64,000 bases of DNA, from positions 62,001 to 126,000 of the forward strand of contig JADNRZ010000032.1 of the NCBI GenBank assembly GCA_015501605.1, read 5' to 3'. The position numbers were made by a program, and so were the translations under genes. Positions within the stretch are counted from its first letter, which is position 1. Each line of letters opens with the position of its first letter. The notes beneath the pieces were generated by a model, which saw only the letters and a list, made by a program, of their open reading frames with translations, made no database searches and had not been told where the DNA came from. Origin of the DNA: Panaeolus papilionaceus (taxonomy: Eukaryota; Basidiomycota; Agaricomycetes; Agaricales). This document shows, one piece after another, positions 1 to 11,892 of this stretch.

Positions 1-498
1 CTTCAGGGTCGACGCGTTTGTACTTGTATGGCGACAGCATCTATCTACTAATGATGTGAGTGCGGACAATTTCTCTTTTCGACAACAGTGTTCTTGTCTC
101 AATACTTTGTGATATCGACTTGCGTCCCAGATGACTCTGAAAAATAAGAGGTATATTTGAGACTGTTATTTTTGCTGGTACACCCTGTGCATATGTGCAC
201 CGTGACGCCGATTGTAGCCCAGATGACGTGCTCAGTGTTCCGTTGAACTGACAAAGAGCAGCTGACCAATGCTGACTAGGGTAGTATTCAATTCTAGCAC
301 GCAAGGATACGCAGGAATGCGCTTCAATTGAGGTATGATTGATCATCTATTTGTCAGAGCAGCTGCTTTACCAAGTAGTGGGCAACAAGGGAAGCCATAT
401 TTAAGGTAGGGAAGTGGGAGCATCTTGCAAATTCACACCATCGACCGTATCATCAACCTCCATCTACATTCCTAGTTGAATCAGAAACAACACCAGAA
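1..498. other. Left flank, no gene recognised
   Basis: I see no convincing coding exon here. The last ~100 bases should hold the promoter and 5' leader of the dehydrogenase gene that starts at 499. The only sizeable open frame, on the minus strand, has no family resemblance and no splice context. Confidence 0.5.
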
Positions 499-1509
499 AT
501 GACATCTCTGAATGAACAGCGCGTAATTGTCGTTGCAGGTTCGTCAATATCATATGTATTGGCTCAGCCGCATGTGCTGACATTCTTCCAGGATTAGGCG
601 ATGGGTCTGGGACAGGAGCTTCCACAGCGTAAGAAAGACTTTTATTTGGTTGCCAGTTTAATCGCTGAGGTGCTTTCAGTCGTATTTTTGCAAAGGAAGG
701 GTATATAATTGCCCTTGTGTCCCGTGGCAGCACTGCTGCGGGAGCTACAAATACGGCTTCCAAGTTGGCGGAAGAAATTGTCGCATCTGGCGGCACTGCT
801 GCAGCATTCCCTATACAGTCATACTCGCCCACAGATATCGCAGAGGTGTGGAAAGCTATCCATGTAGCATTCCCAGCGCCTCAATACTCCATTCGCGCTG
901 CTTTATTCAACGCTGGCGACGCCGTCTTCAAGCCGTTCTTAGAAATCACCCAAGATGAGGTCAGGAAGAGCATCGAGACAGGTGTCGAAGGTGCCTTCGA
1001 ATTTGCCCGCGGAGCAATCACTACCTTCAAGGCAAACAGCATTGAAGAACCAGTTGGAAAACGCGGAACGCTCATTTTCACTGGTGCAACAGCAAGCATC
1101 AGAGGGAATGTCGTCACGAGCTTGTTCTCTGCTGGTAAATTTGCCCTTCGGGCGCTCTCCCAGAGTCTGGCGAAGGAATTCGGAAAAGAAAATATTCACG
1201 TTGCTCATGTGAGTTTATTTTATTTTCTGCCCTTTAGATGGAGCTCATTTCATCCAAATGACAGGCTGTCATTGATGGCGGTATTCTGGTGGATCGTCAA
1301 AGACAGAGACGAAGCTCTGAGTGGGTCGAGAATGAGGATGGTAGACTGTTGCCCGATAGCATTGCCAAGGTTCGTCACTTTAAATGCGAAGTCGACATAA
1401 GTATATTAACGTTAAAAATATTCAGTCATATCTATATCTTGTCAATCAGGACAGGTCTTCCTGGACTTGGGAAATCGATCGTGAGCTCGCTGCCATTGTT
1501 CCATTTTGA
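499..1509 (+). CDS. Short-chain dehydrogenase/reductase (SDR) family protein
   Basis: Predicted NAD(P)-dependent oxidoreductase of the Rossmann-fold SDR superfamily, cytosolic, substrate unknown. Five exons join in frame: 499-538, 592-628, 680-1208, 1265-1369 and 1426-1509, all with GT-AG introns of 51-56 nt, giving 264 residues, a normal SDR length. The N-terminus reads VIVVAGLGDGSGTGAS, a variant of the TGxxxGxG cofactor loop spread over exons 1-2. FNAGDA corresponds to the NAG motif. The catalytic YxxxK is replaced by FSAGKFALRALSQSLAKE (Phe for Tyr, Lys kept), so classical SDR catalysis is doubtful. The C-terminal DRSSWTWEID stretch is typical of a fungal subfamily of SDR-like proteins. 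ATG 499 is the first ATG and lies right before the nucleotide-binding strand. LSm6 follows on the same strand. Confidence 0.85.
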
Positions 1510-1981
1510 CTCTCGACCCTAATGCACACAACTTTCTAGTTCGCCCTGCACACGAGACATGGTAAACTAGGATGGGTACACCGTCAAACTGAACCGGATA
1601 CTTTTTCAATATATTTGTCGCTCTCGTATGTATATATGCGATAGATATGTTGTCCCCTGGCGTGACTGGCCGAACCTCGTCCCGACATCCCTCAGTGACT
1701 CAGTCTGTACCTTGTTTGATATTTGAATTGTAGTCAGAGAAAGAAATCATGAAATTTTTTGGGTAGATTCTAAGTTAAAATCCTGTCTTATCTCAAGTGA
1801 GGTGATCAATGGATCCAGAAAATTTAAATCAGGGAACTCGAAAGTTCCAAGTTCCTGTTCAAATGCAACGAAGAGGAGGATGAACCGAGGGGGAAGGCGT
1901 TGGTAAACTCAGCCAAATATTGCATTGCCCAATTCAACCAAGCTTGCATCAACCTGATCACAACGTCCATCCATCATCACC
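1510..1981. other. Intergenic spacer and LSm6 5' leader
   Basis: No coding exon is evident. It must contain the SDR 3' end and the promoter of the downstream LSm6 gene. I see no clear TATA box or repeat. Confidence 0.4.
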
Positions 1982-2376
1982 ATGAGTGCCGCCGAGACTC
2001 AAATGCACATTGGATCTCCAACAGATTTTCTAAAGGGAGTCGTTGGAAAACGCGTTATTGTGAGGCTGAACTCGGGCGTGGACTATCGCGGTAAGTAGGG
2101 CATCATCACCTGTATCCGTCATCAGCTGTTTCCATGGTTTGTCGCTCAACGTTCAGGGATAATCTTATAGGTGTTCTTTCGTGTTTGGATGGATTCATGA
2201 ACATTGCCCTGGAGCAGACTGAGGAGTATGTTAACGGTAATAAAACGAACTCGTATGGAGATGCATTCATTAGAGGGAACAACGGTGAGCCTTTTTAATA
2301 AAATTTCCCTCAGATGCTAGTGTGTAACTCATCACGGTTTCTAGTGTTGTACATTTCTGCCGCAGAGCCCCTGTAA
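1982..2376 (+). CDS. LSM6: U6 snRNA-associated Sm-like protein LSm6
   Basis: Subunit of the heteroheptameric LSm ring: the nuclear LSm2-8 complex binds the 3' oligo-U tail of U6 snRNA in splicing, and the cytoplasmic LSm1-7 complex acts in mRNA decapping and decay. Three exons (1982-2090, 2171-2284, 2345-2376) give 84 residues, the usual size. The Sm1 motif is seen in FLKGVVGKRVIVRLNSGVDY followed by RGVLSCLDGFMNIALE, and Sm2 in YGDAFIRGNNVLYISA, which has the IRGNN core typical of LSm proteins. The split of the coding region by two short introns restores the Sm fold exactly, which fixes the junctions. ATG 1982 gives the expected short leader before the first helix. It is a conserved housekeeping gene and helps anchor the window as host chromosome. 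Confidence 0.93.
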
Positions 2377-3700
2377 AACCTTTTATTACAAAAATACCCT
2401 GGTTACTGTCTGCATGACCCATGACCCACCATATCGCGATCGACCTATCTATAAACGACGTAATCGATCGTGAAAGTCATCCAAACTTCGCAGTTAAAGG
2501 TGAACGGTATTTTACTCTTGTCCTCATTTGTATGACATTAAATTTAAACTTTGCAGGAACAGATTGACTGCAACGTCGTGACCAATTTCAATTCATCCAT
2601 GCGACATTGTCAATTTTGAGCTAGAATTGCAAGCCATCCCCGGAGCGGTTTAATGATGATGGCCATTCCATGTATCGTTGGATCCCTTGAAACTATGAAT
2701 GGCAAGGCTATGTGTATCCAGTTATGCAATGGTCGAGTTTTTAAATTAGGCCAGACTACTGGGTATTGATGGTTAGATTAGGTCAGTCGTTGCGTGAGCT
2801 CGTCATGGTGAAGCTAAAGTTGGAGAGTGAAGGTGGTCATTTAGATCAGCTTCTCAATAAGCATCAGTGGAACGTTGAATCAAGCTCAAATTTCCTGAGG
2901 GATGAAGCAAAAATAAACTCATGATCATTCCAGGCATGCTGTTTCATTAAGAAGACTAACATATCGCTAAAAGCCATTTTCATGGGAAGGGTTGGTCAGT
3001 TGTTCCTTGCATGCGACGCGATTCAGACCTAAATTAATCTGGCCCAATGTGCCAATGGTTGCTGTCATGGTTTTATTCAAAACATAGCTGCGATAGCAGA
3101 GCGCAGTTCACGCGATACACGTCGCCGTGGTATTGATTGAGAGTTTCTGGGGAAATTGGCCAGAACAAAGGATACAGATGTATGTCCGGTCCAATCTGGA
3201 GGAATTTCGGGTCGCTGGACCGTAGGACTCCACGCTGTCTAATGAATATGTAAGCGTGTCATTTCTCTTCCCTTAGCCACACTGAAATTGCTTCCTTAAC
3301 CCCACAACCTCCTGCTAATAGTGTCCAAGCTTCGCGTATGACCAAAGTCAAAGCAAAGTGTGTCCTTTTTCGCCACTTGCGTTAACGCAACGTGGGCAGC
3401 TGCGTGCCTGAAGCAGATCGCCATCATCGCATGTCCTGGTCACGACAGGCATTCTTCCTCAGGGGATTTAAAGGATGGGAGTTGAAAAGCATTCATTCCG
3501 TTCTCTGCTCCAAATCTCGTCCTTTGGTTTCCAGGAAAGTTGACAGGGCTAGTTCTTTGTGCAAGATTGCTGTATAGGACCAGTACTCCGTAAGCCTTCA
3601 TACCATCTGCTCTTATCAGCATAATCACCAAGTGATACTTCAGCTCTGCGACGGCGGCATAGTCTGAACGATTTCAAGTAAAGTTATCCACTTGATCACC
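2377..3700. other. Long intergenic stretch, no gene recognised
   Basis: About 1.3 kb without a convincing coding exon on either strand. Short open frames around 3390-3630 have no recognisable content or splice pattern. I found no tRNA-like fold or terminal repeats by eye. It may contain UTRs or decayed sequence. Confidence 0.4.
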
Positions 3701-5015
3701 ATGGACGACTCAATCTACCAATCCCCTACACTTCCCCTTGAACTATTCCGCCCAATCCTGGAAGAACTCCACCTCCAGTCGGATCTGACGACGTTATCAT
3801 CTGCAGCACTCGCGTGCCAGACCCTTCGTTATGAATCTCAAGGATGGCTTTTCCGCAGCCCCATGGGACTTGGTCCAGCTGCGGCGGGACGTGTAGGTAG
3901 AGTTCTCAGAGATGGTGGAGCAAAGTACTTTAAACGCGTCAAGGATGGTAGAATGCACGTGGAATTCCTGATGACTATCGCTTCTTGCAGTTTGAAGGAT
4001 ACCTCAAACCTGCTCTGGGGCCCACGTCGTTCAAAGTACGCCAATCCTCACCTCGCCAGATACGTCAAATCCTACTCTTTGGATTCCATTGTCGAGTACC
4101 AGGAGAACCCACTGTGGTCGCTCCTTCTCACTACCCTTCCCATGATGTCCAACCTCAAATCCCTGACTTTTCGCGCTTTTGGTGGGCATCCTGCTGCCAA
4201 GGAGCTCCTCGCCAACTGCACCTTCCAACTCAACTATCTCGACTGGGGTTGTCATTCCGATGAAGCCGGTATCAGCACGTTTTTGTTGGGACAACAAGAA
4301 CTCCGACATATCAGCCTTAATTGCGATTCTCTCCTAAACAGGACCCTGCGTCAACCCTCCACGTCCATCTCCACCTACTCAGGCACCACACCAGAACCAG
4401 TATGCCTTCAAAAGCTCACCAGCATTGAAGGAAGCCGCGCCATCATTGAATCACTCCTCCCAACCAGGAGCGTCACCTCTTTATCGTGGGTTCCACAAAT
4501 GGAGGACGATATCTCGGAAGCGGTAGATCACCTAAACGAGGAACTCGGCAAGCTAAAGTCTCTTTCTTTTGGCGGATACTTCGCCAGGCCTCATTTACGA
4601 CTCGTGGCCCCTTATCTCAAGTCCGTGGAAGTCCTGGAATTGGTGGGGTTGCATGACTTGGATGTGAGTCTATATGCTTCTTTCTTATTGTTACCGCAGC
4701 CGCAGATAGCTTATTATCGTATTGCGGTTCCAGGAGTTGACCCACGTTACCTCGCTTCCTGCCTTGCGTGAACTCATCATTTCCTTTCAATGGGGATCAT
4801 CGCGTCCCCCTCTGCCCACCAACCCGTCACTGCGAACAGAAATAATTGGGGACCTCTTCAAGGGTTGCAAGCAACTTGAGAGAGTGGACGTCGTCTATGA
4901 GTGGCGCAAGCTGAATGAAATCTGGTATCAGAAGTGGACCAAACCTGTGCCTGCGTCTAATGAACTGGCAGCGTCAGTGTTGAAGATGGAGGACGTCAAG
5001 AAGGGGAGGTTTTAG
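3701..5015 (+). CDS. F-box/LRR-like protein
   Basis: Likely substrate-recognition subunit of an SCF-type ubiquitin ligase, inferred from architecture. Two exons: 3701-4663 and 4734-5015, joined by a GT-AG intron (GTGAGT donor). The start chosen is ATG 3701, since the in-frame triplet 9 bases upstream is TTG. The N-terminus (LPLELFRPILEELHLQSDL, then ALACQTLRYESQGWLFR) fits a fungal F-box, with the leucine/proline start and the Cys-x-x-x-R/aromatic end. The rest has regularly spaced leucines (for example LKSLTFRAF, LRHISLNC, LKSLSFGG, VEVLELVG) as in degenerate LRRs. Skipping the intron would end the protein in an unrelated tail, whereas splicing continues the LRR pattern (LPALRELIISF). Product about 414 residues. 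It is one of at least five F-box-type genes or remnants in this window. Confidence 0.7.
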
Positions 5016-5495
5016 GATTACGATGATACAATGCTGGGGTAAATATACTACTAGCCCACAATCTGTTGGTATCTCATTTTCTGGTGTTTTATCCCAGAGC
5101 TTGTGTCGTACAACTTGATTCAGTTCAATGTCGCAATTACACCTCTTGCATACATTTTTCAGATTTTTTCTACTAATACGTCCTACGTAGCTTTGAATAA
5201 TCGTCTCTTGTACATGTACCGATATTTTTTTTATTTTTCCTTTTCAGCTCTGGAGGAAATTATCATCAGAAATATATTTGAATTACTAGCCAGTAGGAGA
5301 GGCTGGCGAGTTTTCGCATCGATCTCCTCTTCAGGCAAAACGGCATTCCGGATCATTCTCCCGGAACGGGACAAGATAACCAATGTAGGAATAGGGGCTT
5401 CCACCAAGGGTTCGATTACATGCAGGTCAGGCTGGAGGGAAATGAGGCTTGTCCCTACAATGGAATTTCAATTGTACTTGGAACGCATGGGGATA
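5016..5495. other. Convergent intergenic region
   Basis: Lies between two convergent F-box genes and should hold both 3' UTRs and polyadenylation signals. No coding exon recognised. It is rich in A/T near 5100-5260. Confidence 0.4.
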
Positions 5496-7223
5496 TTATG
5501 CTTCTATTTCCTGTTCTTCATCCGAGATTTCCTTTTCTTGTGCTAAATCCTCCGCCGTGGCAACACCGCGTCGCCTTAGCTCGATTGATCGAGCTTGCTG
5601 CAGATACTCAATAGCAGCCTGAATGTTGTCCTCGAACTCGTTATCCGTGTGTAAAAAATGCACGAGTGTAGGGAATAGCGAATCCACATACATGGCGAAC
5701 CCTGACACCGGTCCAGGATCCTCGCTACTGATATCAAATATCCGCATTGTGAGATATTCCAGAGGGTGACTGGACACTCTGTTGGGAATGGCGGGGTACG
5801 AAGTCGAAACGCGCACATCGAGGCCGAGGTCGGTGAGCTTTGGAAGCTTCCTGGCTATCGTCTTAAGTATTTTGTAGTCGAAGGTGGGTTCAGATGCACT
5901 CCCGAGCCCGAGGTGTTTGAGATCCGGCCAGTTATTGGCGATAGACATGACATCTTCGAGAGAGAGAGACTCGAAGAGCGGAAAATACAAAGTTAAGCTT
6001 GTGAGTTTGAACTGGAAGAGAGTCTTAGCGACAGATTTGAATGGAATGCCGGGGTGATGTTCATTGAACTGGCGTAATCGCGCTTGTACGTCTTTCGCAT
6101 ATACGCTCCTGCATGGCTCGATAGTGATGGCCTCCAGGCTTTCAGCTGTCGCCCTGAGGAGGGCACTGAACAGCTTCCCCCATAGGTATGTAAGAGTCTG
6201 TGGTCTGACTGCCGGGAGGTCGAATGCATGAGTGAACCGACTGAGGGATGGAAACTTGGACGAAGTCAAGAGGTCAATCATATCGCTCAACTTGCAGCTG
6301 AGGTCAAGTCTAGACAGGCTAGGAAAGAGGATGCTTGGACGATAATCCTCCGATATGAATGCCCAACGGACGCATTCCAACTTCAGCTCCTTGAGACCCT
6401 CTACAGACGAGAGTGATTGGAAGAAAGACAACCCGACGGGATAGAGGGCCATGTTTAACTCCAGTATTTGGAGGTGACTGAGGGTAAGAACTGTGTCGAC
6501 AAGGGATGAAAATACAGGAGCGTCGTTGATGAGAGTACGGAGATTTTGAAACGCCGCCGAGTCATAGAGCAAGTTTGAAGCAAAACTAATTTCTGCGATG
6601 TCGGGGAGCACTTCATTTTGTGAGGACCGAGATTCGATCCGAATATGAGCAAGGTGGATTGATGCAATCAGAGGATGAACAAGACCCATGAAATCTGTAG
6701 ATGGCTCGTATAGATCGAGGGATTGAAGGTTAGAGAGCATAGGATTGCCATTCAAAGCGGATAGGATTGAAGTGTAGATAGAGTCAGCTATAGTGTGAGG
6801 GAACCGATGGCATTCAAGAGTGGGTCTTAGAACGAGTCTTCGGACGCGTCTCCCAAATAAGATGAGGCGCTCAACATCTGGAGGTGTGATAGGTCCCTCC
6901 AGCAACTTAGGTTTTAAACAAAATATTAAGGCTCTTGTTAGAATTACGATGCGCAGAAAATAAAACTTACGTACCCAGTCGTTTTGGTTCCCCACAAATG
7001 ACAAGTCGGATGGTTGTTCGATTGAGCGTGCGTTAGTGAGAAGATTCACGAACGGCTAAAGTCCATCATCCAAATATCACCACAAAATAGTTTGAGCGGG
7101 TTGAGAAAAAGCGCGACATGTCAGTGCGGCACGGTAAAGAATCCGCTTCCTAAGGCAGTCATCGTCATCAAGCCATTAAAAATTTTCACCGAGCAGACAG
7201 GCGATATCTAGAGCGCGATGCAT
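5496..7223 (-). pseudogene. F-box/LRR protein gene with three in-frame stops near its N-terminus
   Basis: Read on the minus strand from ATG 7223, one continuous frame gives an F-box N-terminus: MHRALDIACLLGENF, stop, WLDDDDCLRKRILYRAALTC, RAFSQPAQTILW, stop, YLDDGL, stop, PFVNLL. The stops are TAA at 7178-7176, TGA at 7079-7077 and TAG at 7058-7056. An intron at 6974-6906 (GTACGT donor) then leads into a long LRR region whose opening (VERLILFGRRVRRLVLRP) is typical of agaric F-box proteins; the frame is open from there to the stop at 5496. The alignment with a normal F-box (ALTCRAFSQPA) continues across all three stops, so I do not think they mark introns. All three could come from CAA, CGA and CAG by C-to-T change. 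A shortened protein starting downstream cannot be excluded because the LRR part (~450 residues) is undamaged. Confidence 0.65.
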
Positions 7224-7974
7224 TGCTAGATTGCTAGATTTTTTTGCAGTCAGAAAATGTCAATATATGGGACAAAGAATGAGAAGGGACAGAGGATTCA
7301 GAACTTATTCACAATCGATGATGTGGAGAGTGTTAAACTGTTCATGACACCAGATATGTCGCCAGAGAAGGGTTTACGGCAAAAGCCGAACAGTGGTGCG
7401 CACTGCTTGGAGAAGGGCAGGTCAATGACCGCAAACCTCAAAAAAGTAAAAATAAAATATGGGCCAAATTTATGCTCTTAGAAATCATTTTTGGAGCGTA
7501 TTTACTAGTACTTTGAATTTTATATTCTGTGATAGCTTTTGCATCGATTTGTCCTTAATGTGAGCATCAACAAGTGAAGAAGAAAAGATGTATGTACTAT
7601 TTATGATTACAAAGAGTGGAACTGAACAGAACCCAAGCGTCAGCGTCACCTGCGACGGAAATAGCCGCCCCTATCAATTAGCTTGAGCGCTTGAGTCCGC
7701 GAACTTTGTTACTGTTTTACTTTGTGATGTACGCTCGTAGTATTTCGATGCTAGGGCTGCCGTAGTCAGAGCAAGGAAATCGTGTTTCAGGACATGATGG
7801 CACAGGAAATGTTCACGAATTTAAAACTTTGACGTAAATGTACAGCGGTTATTCTATTTGGTGGTTTACATACAATGTCCATCTTACCCTTCACTCTGGC
7901 GCCGCATAAACAGGTAGATGGAGCTCGGAGCCATACGTTACTCTGGCAGTGTCGGGACAGACCCAAATGCTAAC
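7224..7974. other. Intergenic stretch
   Basis: No coding exon recognised. A 74-codon plus-strand frame at 7257-7481 has no family resemblance. The region should include the promoter of the 7223 gene and the 3' end of the oxygenase gene. Confidence 0.4.
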
Positions 7975-9419
7975 TCAATAAGCGCTCCCCAAACCATGGG
8001 ACCCAGATGGGAATATTTGTTTAAACAGCTCTGGATAGTGGACCTCGGCGACATCTGGGTGACTCCTGTAGCTATGGTCAGTAAAGAGAAACCTCAGCTC
8101 AAAACGTTTAGGATAGACGCACTTCACTCGTCCGATGAGGTTAACCTTCCCAGAGGGTTCCTTGTCGAATTCGGTGAAGTTCACTGCTACGTGAATGGAA
8201 CGAGTCAGCTCCGCAACACCACGACGACGGGTTGAAGAGAGAACATACAGTCCGTGGCTTTAACCTGTCCACGTTCATCTCGTAGAGCGACAATATCGGG
8301 TGGGACTATGGAAGCAATTAGGTTGATCAAGTGAGGGGTTTCTAAAGCACGGACATTGTAGTACATGTTCCGTTAGTCTGACGTCCAGACCAATGTTCTG
8401 GAAGAATGGTATGGAGTATCGAGGTGTTGCACCCTTTGGCGACAGAACACGATGCGATGTTGCCCGTGCGAGACCTCCAGTCACGAATTCAAGCGCTATA
8501 AAAGGACGATATGAATAAAATAAATCTACAAACACAGCGTCCACTTTACCTTTCCCGATGTTGACCACAAAGGTGCCTGGAATTGGGGGTGCATCAATCC
8601 ATTCGCCTGAGAGGTTCTGTACCTGCAGACCCCTATGATTGGACGCTTGAAGAAGCTTTGAATCAACCACACCATTAAGCATGCCACAGATCAGTTAAGA
8701 ATGGGGGATACTTACGAAGGTAAGGAACCCAGCGTCGTAATGAGGCCCAACGCCTTGGTCACTTCCACCATTCACAACAGGGTATTTCACAATTTTCGCG
8801 CGATGTTGCATAAGCTTAGGCTCGTCATAAAACTGAGATAAACCCTCTGGTCCAAGTCCAAAAGCTTCTGCGATAAGAGAGCTGAACTGAAGGCTCAAAT
8901 CTTCTACCTGGGAGACGTAGCTCTGGAAGGACTCTTTGAAGCCAGGGATAAGTTTCTCGTCTGGCCACTACTCCACGCTCAGTATGTCTGCACAACATAA
9001 TTGAGTAAGTTAGGACGTACCTGGCAGGGTCCCCATAGCCTATAATGTTCCGGATCTTCCTTACTCTTCCATCTTGTCTCATGCTGCGTCGCAAAGTCAA
9101 ACTGTTCCCTCTGATCCACCGCCCCTTTCGTCAATTCTGCACCAAACTTCGAATACCCAAGGAAATGTGGTGAGTTCCTCATCCTAATCGCATCTTTACT
9201 CTCTTGTGGGAGCCCAAATAGAAGTGGAATGTAATGGATCACTTTGTCGATATCGGCTTGGGGGATGGGAGAGTTGGAGAGGTAGAGGAAGCCGACATTG
9301 ATGAGAGCATGTCGCAGCTGGGTAATGAAGGTAAGCTTAGTCGATTCTGACGCTACCAGGCTGAAGTCAAGAATGGGAATAGAGGAGAAGTTGGCAGGGT
9401 TGGGCGAGCTAGACGACAT
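7975..9419 (-). CDS. Isopenicillin-N-synthase-like 2-oxoglutarate/Fe(II) dioxygenase
   Basis: Non-haem iron oxygenase of the DIOX_N plus 2OG-FeII_Oxy type; substrate unknown. Seven exons on the minus strand (9419-9021, 8967-8716, 8655-8550, 8495-8355, 8305-8249, 8186-8123, 8065-7975) join to 369 residues, the usual length. DIOX_N is at the start (IPILDFS, GFLYLSNSPI, FGLPQESKDAI, RMRNSPHFLGYSKFG). The iron ligands are visible: HxD in GVGPHYDAGFLTF and the distal His in ARATSHRVLSPKG. The 2OG-binding RxS is in TPRYSIPFF. The C-terminus (TEFDKEPSGKVNLIGRVK, then SHPDVAEVHYPELFKQIFP) fits fungal members, and only the seven-exon model joins these blocks in frame. It could act in secondary metabolism, but no biosynthetic cluster surrounds it, so a function cannot be assigned. 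Confidence 0.85.
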
Positions 9420-10470
9420 TGCAATGGTGACGTGGGCAGAGTTAAGATGAGCAAGTAACTGGTGTCTATTCTGGGAACCGCCCGGGAACCTTTATAAGTG
9501 TATCAAGTGACCCCTTCATATGGTCGGTCGGCACTCGAGAATGCTGAAGATAGAACTGCCATACCACGGAAAGATGAGTGTCAGAGTCACGAATTTTGAT
9601 TGTGTGAGATGACGCAATAATCTCACCGAACATACTTACTAAGTCGTGGTTATATTGCAACCAAGAGCCTCTCGATGGTTCATGTTCAGATTAATAACGC
9701 TTACATCACTTCAAAATTATCGTCCAGTAATGAAGATCCAAGAAAAGCACTCATATCAAGATCTAAGGATGGATAATTTAGTTGAATACCTGGCGACGAC
9801 AAGCCAGAATGCATATAGCGGAGAACGGCATACAAATACGGGGCTACATGTATATGAATGGCGGTCAATTCGTCGAAGACGAAATGCAATATTTAATTAA
9901 TGAAGGGCATGCCGAGTGCCATGGGGAGGGAAAATAGGGTTTTTCGATTATAGGTTCATGAACCTCAAGCTGGGGCATTCCCCGAAGAGGAAAGGCTAAA
10001 TTTCTTCATGCGCTTATATGCATCTTTGAAGCGCTGGAACTGACCAGTTAGCCAACGTGAAAGACTACGCGAAGAGCAGGTATAGTGCTATCAATGCTCC
10101 TCCCCCAATGCTCGTTGCCCTTACACGCATCATTTGAAATTCACATAGGGCTTCAGCGTTTTCGATCATGGGCCAAATGATAAATGCAACTCGTTCTCCC
10201 TCTTCCATGTCTAGATTCAGGCGCATCATTGTAAATTTAGTTGTGTCGCCACCTCGGATTTATCAGGAATCAGTCCCCTTACATTCCACGTTTACCGAGC
10301 TAGACGCACCATTCCCTATACCAACCTGAATGGAAGAATAAGATACGTAATACATGTGTTGTTTTCCATGCACATTTAGAAAACGTATGAAATTACTATC
10401 GTTATCTACGTGGCAAGGTGCAACCGAATATTGATTCAAAAAATATCAAGTGATTCGTAAGAAATGAAGA
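9420..10470. other. Intergenic stretch, no gene recognised
   Basis: About 1 kb with the promoter of the oxygenase at its left end and the 3' side of the next F-box gene at its right. Short frames near 9470-9900 overlap on both strands and have no family resemblance. No repeat was noticed. Confidence 0.4.
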
Positions 10471-11887
10471 TCAAATGGCGATACCCATGTAAGTATATAA
10501 ATTGAGATTCGGATAGTCCTCGTTACTCCACCATTCTCCTAAGGACTCGAGATTGATATTCGTTGGACACCTCAGTTTTCCCCTATCAGGGGAATTGTCC
10601 AAATTCAAAAACACCTGCCACAGTGGCCACTTCACTGAAGATCCCTCCAATTCGAGACGAACCTCTTGTAATTTCGGGCAATGTGCAAAAACGGAGGGTA
10701 TGAGGCCACATGGTTGAAAGTGGTGAATCATCTTCTTTTCGAGATTTGTAGTTGTATTCCCATCGTAGCTAGGGGGGTCGTCTACTTCGATTTTCATCGC
10801 CACAGTAAGAAATCGCAGGTGCTGAAGCAGAGAAAAGACTGCAAAAGAGTCCTGTGATGCGTTATGAACACACGAATTAAGAATGTCGTTGATGACTTAC
10901 AAACGCTGGATTCCTATAAATACCTCGTAGCTTGAGCGACTCCAACGTCGGATGGTAGCCCAGAAACCGTTCCAAATTCAGGGTCCAACCCGAACTGAGA
11001 TCCAGCGAGAGGGAGATGAGCGATGTTTTTTCCATAAACTTGAGGACACGGTCAGGTATCCGCAAGTGTAAGATATCCGGAGAAATTTGACGGAATGGAA
11101 TCAATGAATCGGGAGGTACAAGTCGGAGCGTCTGAAGCGTCTCAGAGGAAGCGATCAGGGGTAGAAATATGTCCAACACTTCCATCGAGCCAGTAAATTC
11201 ATATAAACGGGACCACGGGTATTCATCCAGAAGGTCTCCCCCCGTATTTCCGAGTGAGGAAAGAAGGGCCTGTTCCAGAAGGATCCGCACCTGATGCACG
11301 ATTGCGGTCTGGCTATATGGCAGGATATGTTGCGAGTCGTATTCCAGACGCAAATCCACTTTTTCAAGTGTGGTCCTATGTGAATCCAGTAACGAATAGA
11401 GAAAAGAGATTGATTTAGTGTATCGCTGTCCTCTCCAGGTGAGAATCTTCAAGTTAAATCCAAATTTTGCGTTTGAGAGGGGACCGGGGATTTCGACCTC
11501 CTCACGGCCATCGGGGCCATATATAGGCGTAATGATCAAGTGGGTCACGTTCCTCATTTTGCGCAGCTCGCTGACCACGACCCGGACAGAGATGGTGTTG
11601 GGGTTTTTTACAATGCCTATTGTAGCGGTACGAACGAGCGTGGCTAGGTCTGGAGAGTTATGAATCGTGGAAAGGAATTTCATCCCCGAGGTTGCTCGAT
11701 GATCGGCCCACTTCAGGTAGAGAGCTGGTGTTGACGCATAGAGATGTTTCACAGCATCTGAATGTAATAATCTGTTGGTCTGTGAGATTGCATTAAGGGT
11801 TGGCTTATTGTCCTCGACTAGAGTAACGATATTGAATATGAGCTCGAATGGGAGCGCAGGGGTGGGTTGTAGCGATAAGTTCTCCAT
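10471..11887 (-). CDS. F-box/LRR-like protein
   Basis: Probable SCF ubiquitin-ligase adaptor. Two exons on the minus strand, 11887-10901 and 10851-10471, joined by a 49-nt intron with a GTAAGT donor, give 455 residues. The N-terminus (TPALPFELIFNIVTLVEDN, then LNAISQTNRLLHSDAVKHLY) is a fungal F-box-like motif beginning LPxELIFxI. The remainder has LRR-like periodicity (MRNVTHLIITP, LEKVDLRLEY, LQTLRLVPPD, LISLSLDLSSG, LESLKLRGIY; after the intron, LLQHLRFLTVAMKIEV and CPKLQEVRLELEG). No disruption is seen. Its start codon lies 6 bases from one end of the 263-bp repeat that recurs at 17773-18032, so that repeat contains its promoter. Confidence 0.72.
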
Positions 11888-11892
11888 CCAAC

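Noticed and set aside
7021..7080. Introns removing the stops in the F-box gene at 5496-7223
   Set aside because: The only candidate (7080-7055) is 26 nt and leaves a wrong phase, while F-box similarity continues in one frame through the stops.
7918..8235. Plus-strand open frame of 105 codons
   Set aside because: It lies on the opposite strand of the last exons of the 2OG dioxygenase, whose C-terminal motifs are unmistakable; a shadow frame.
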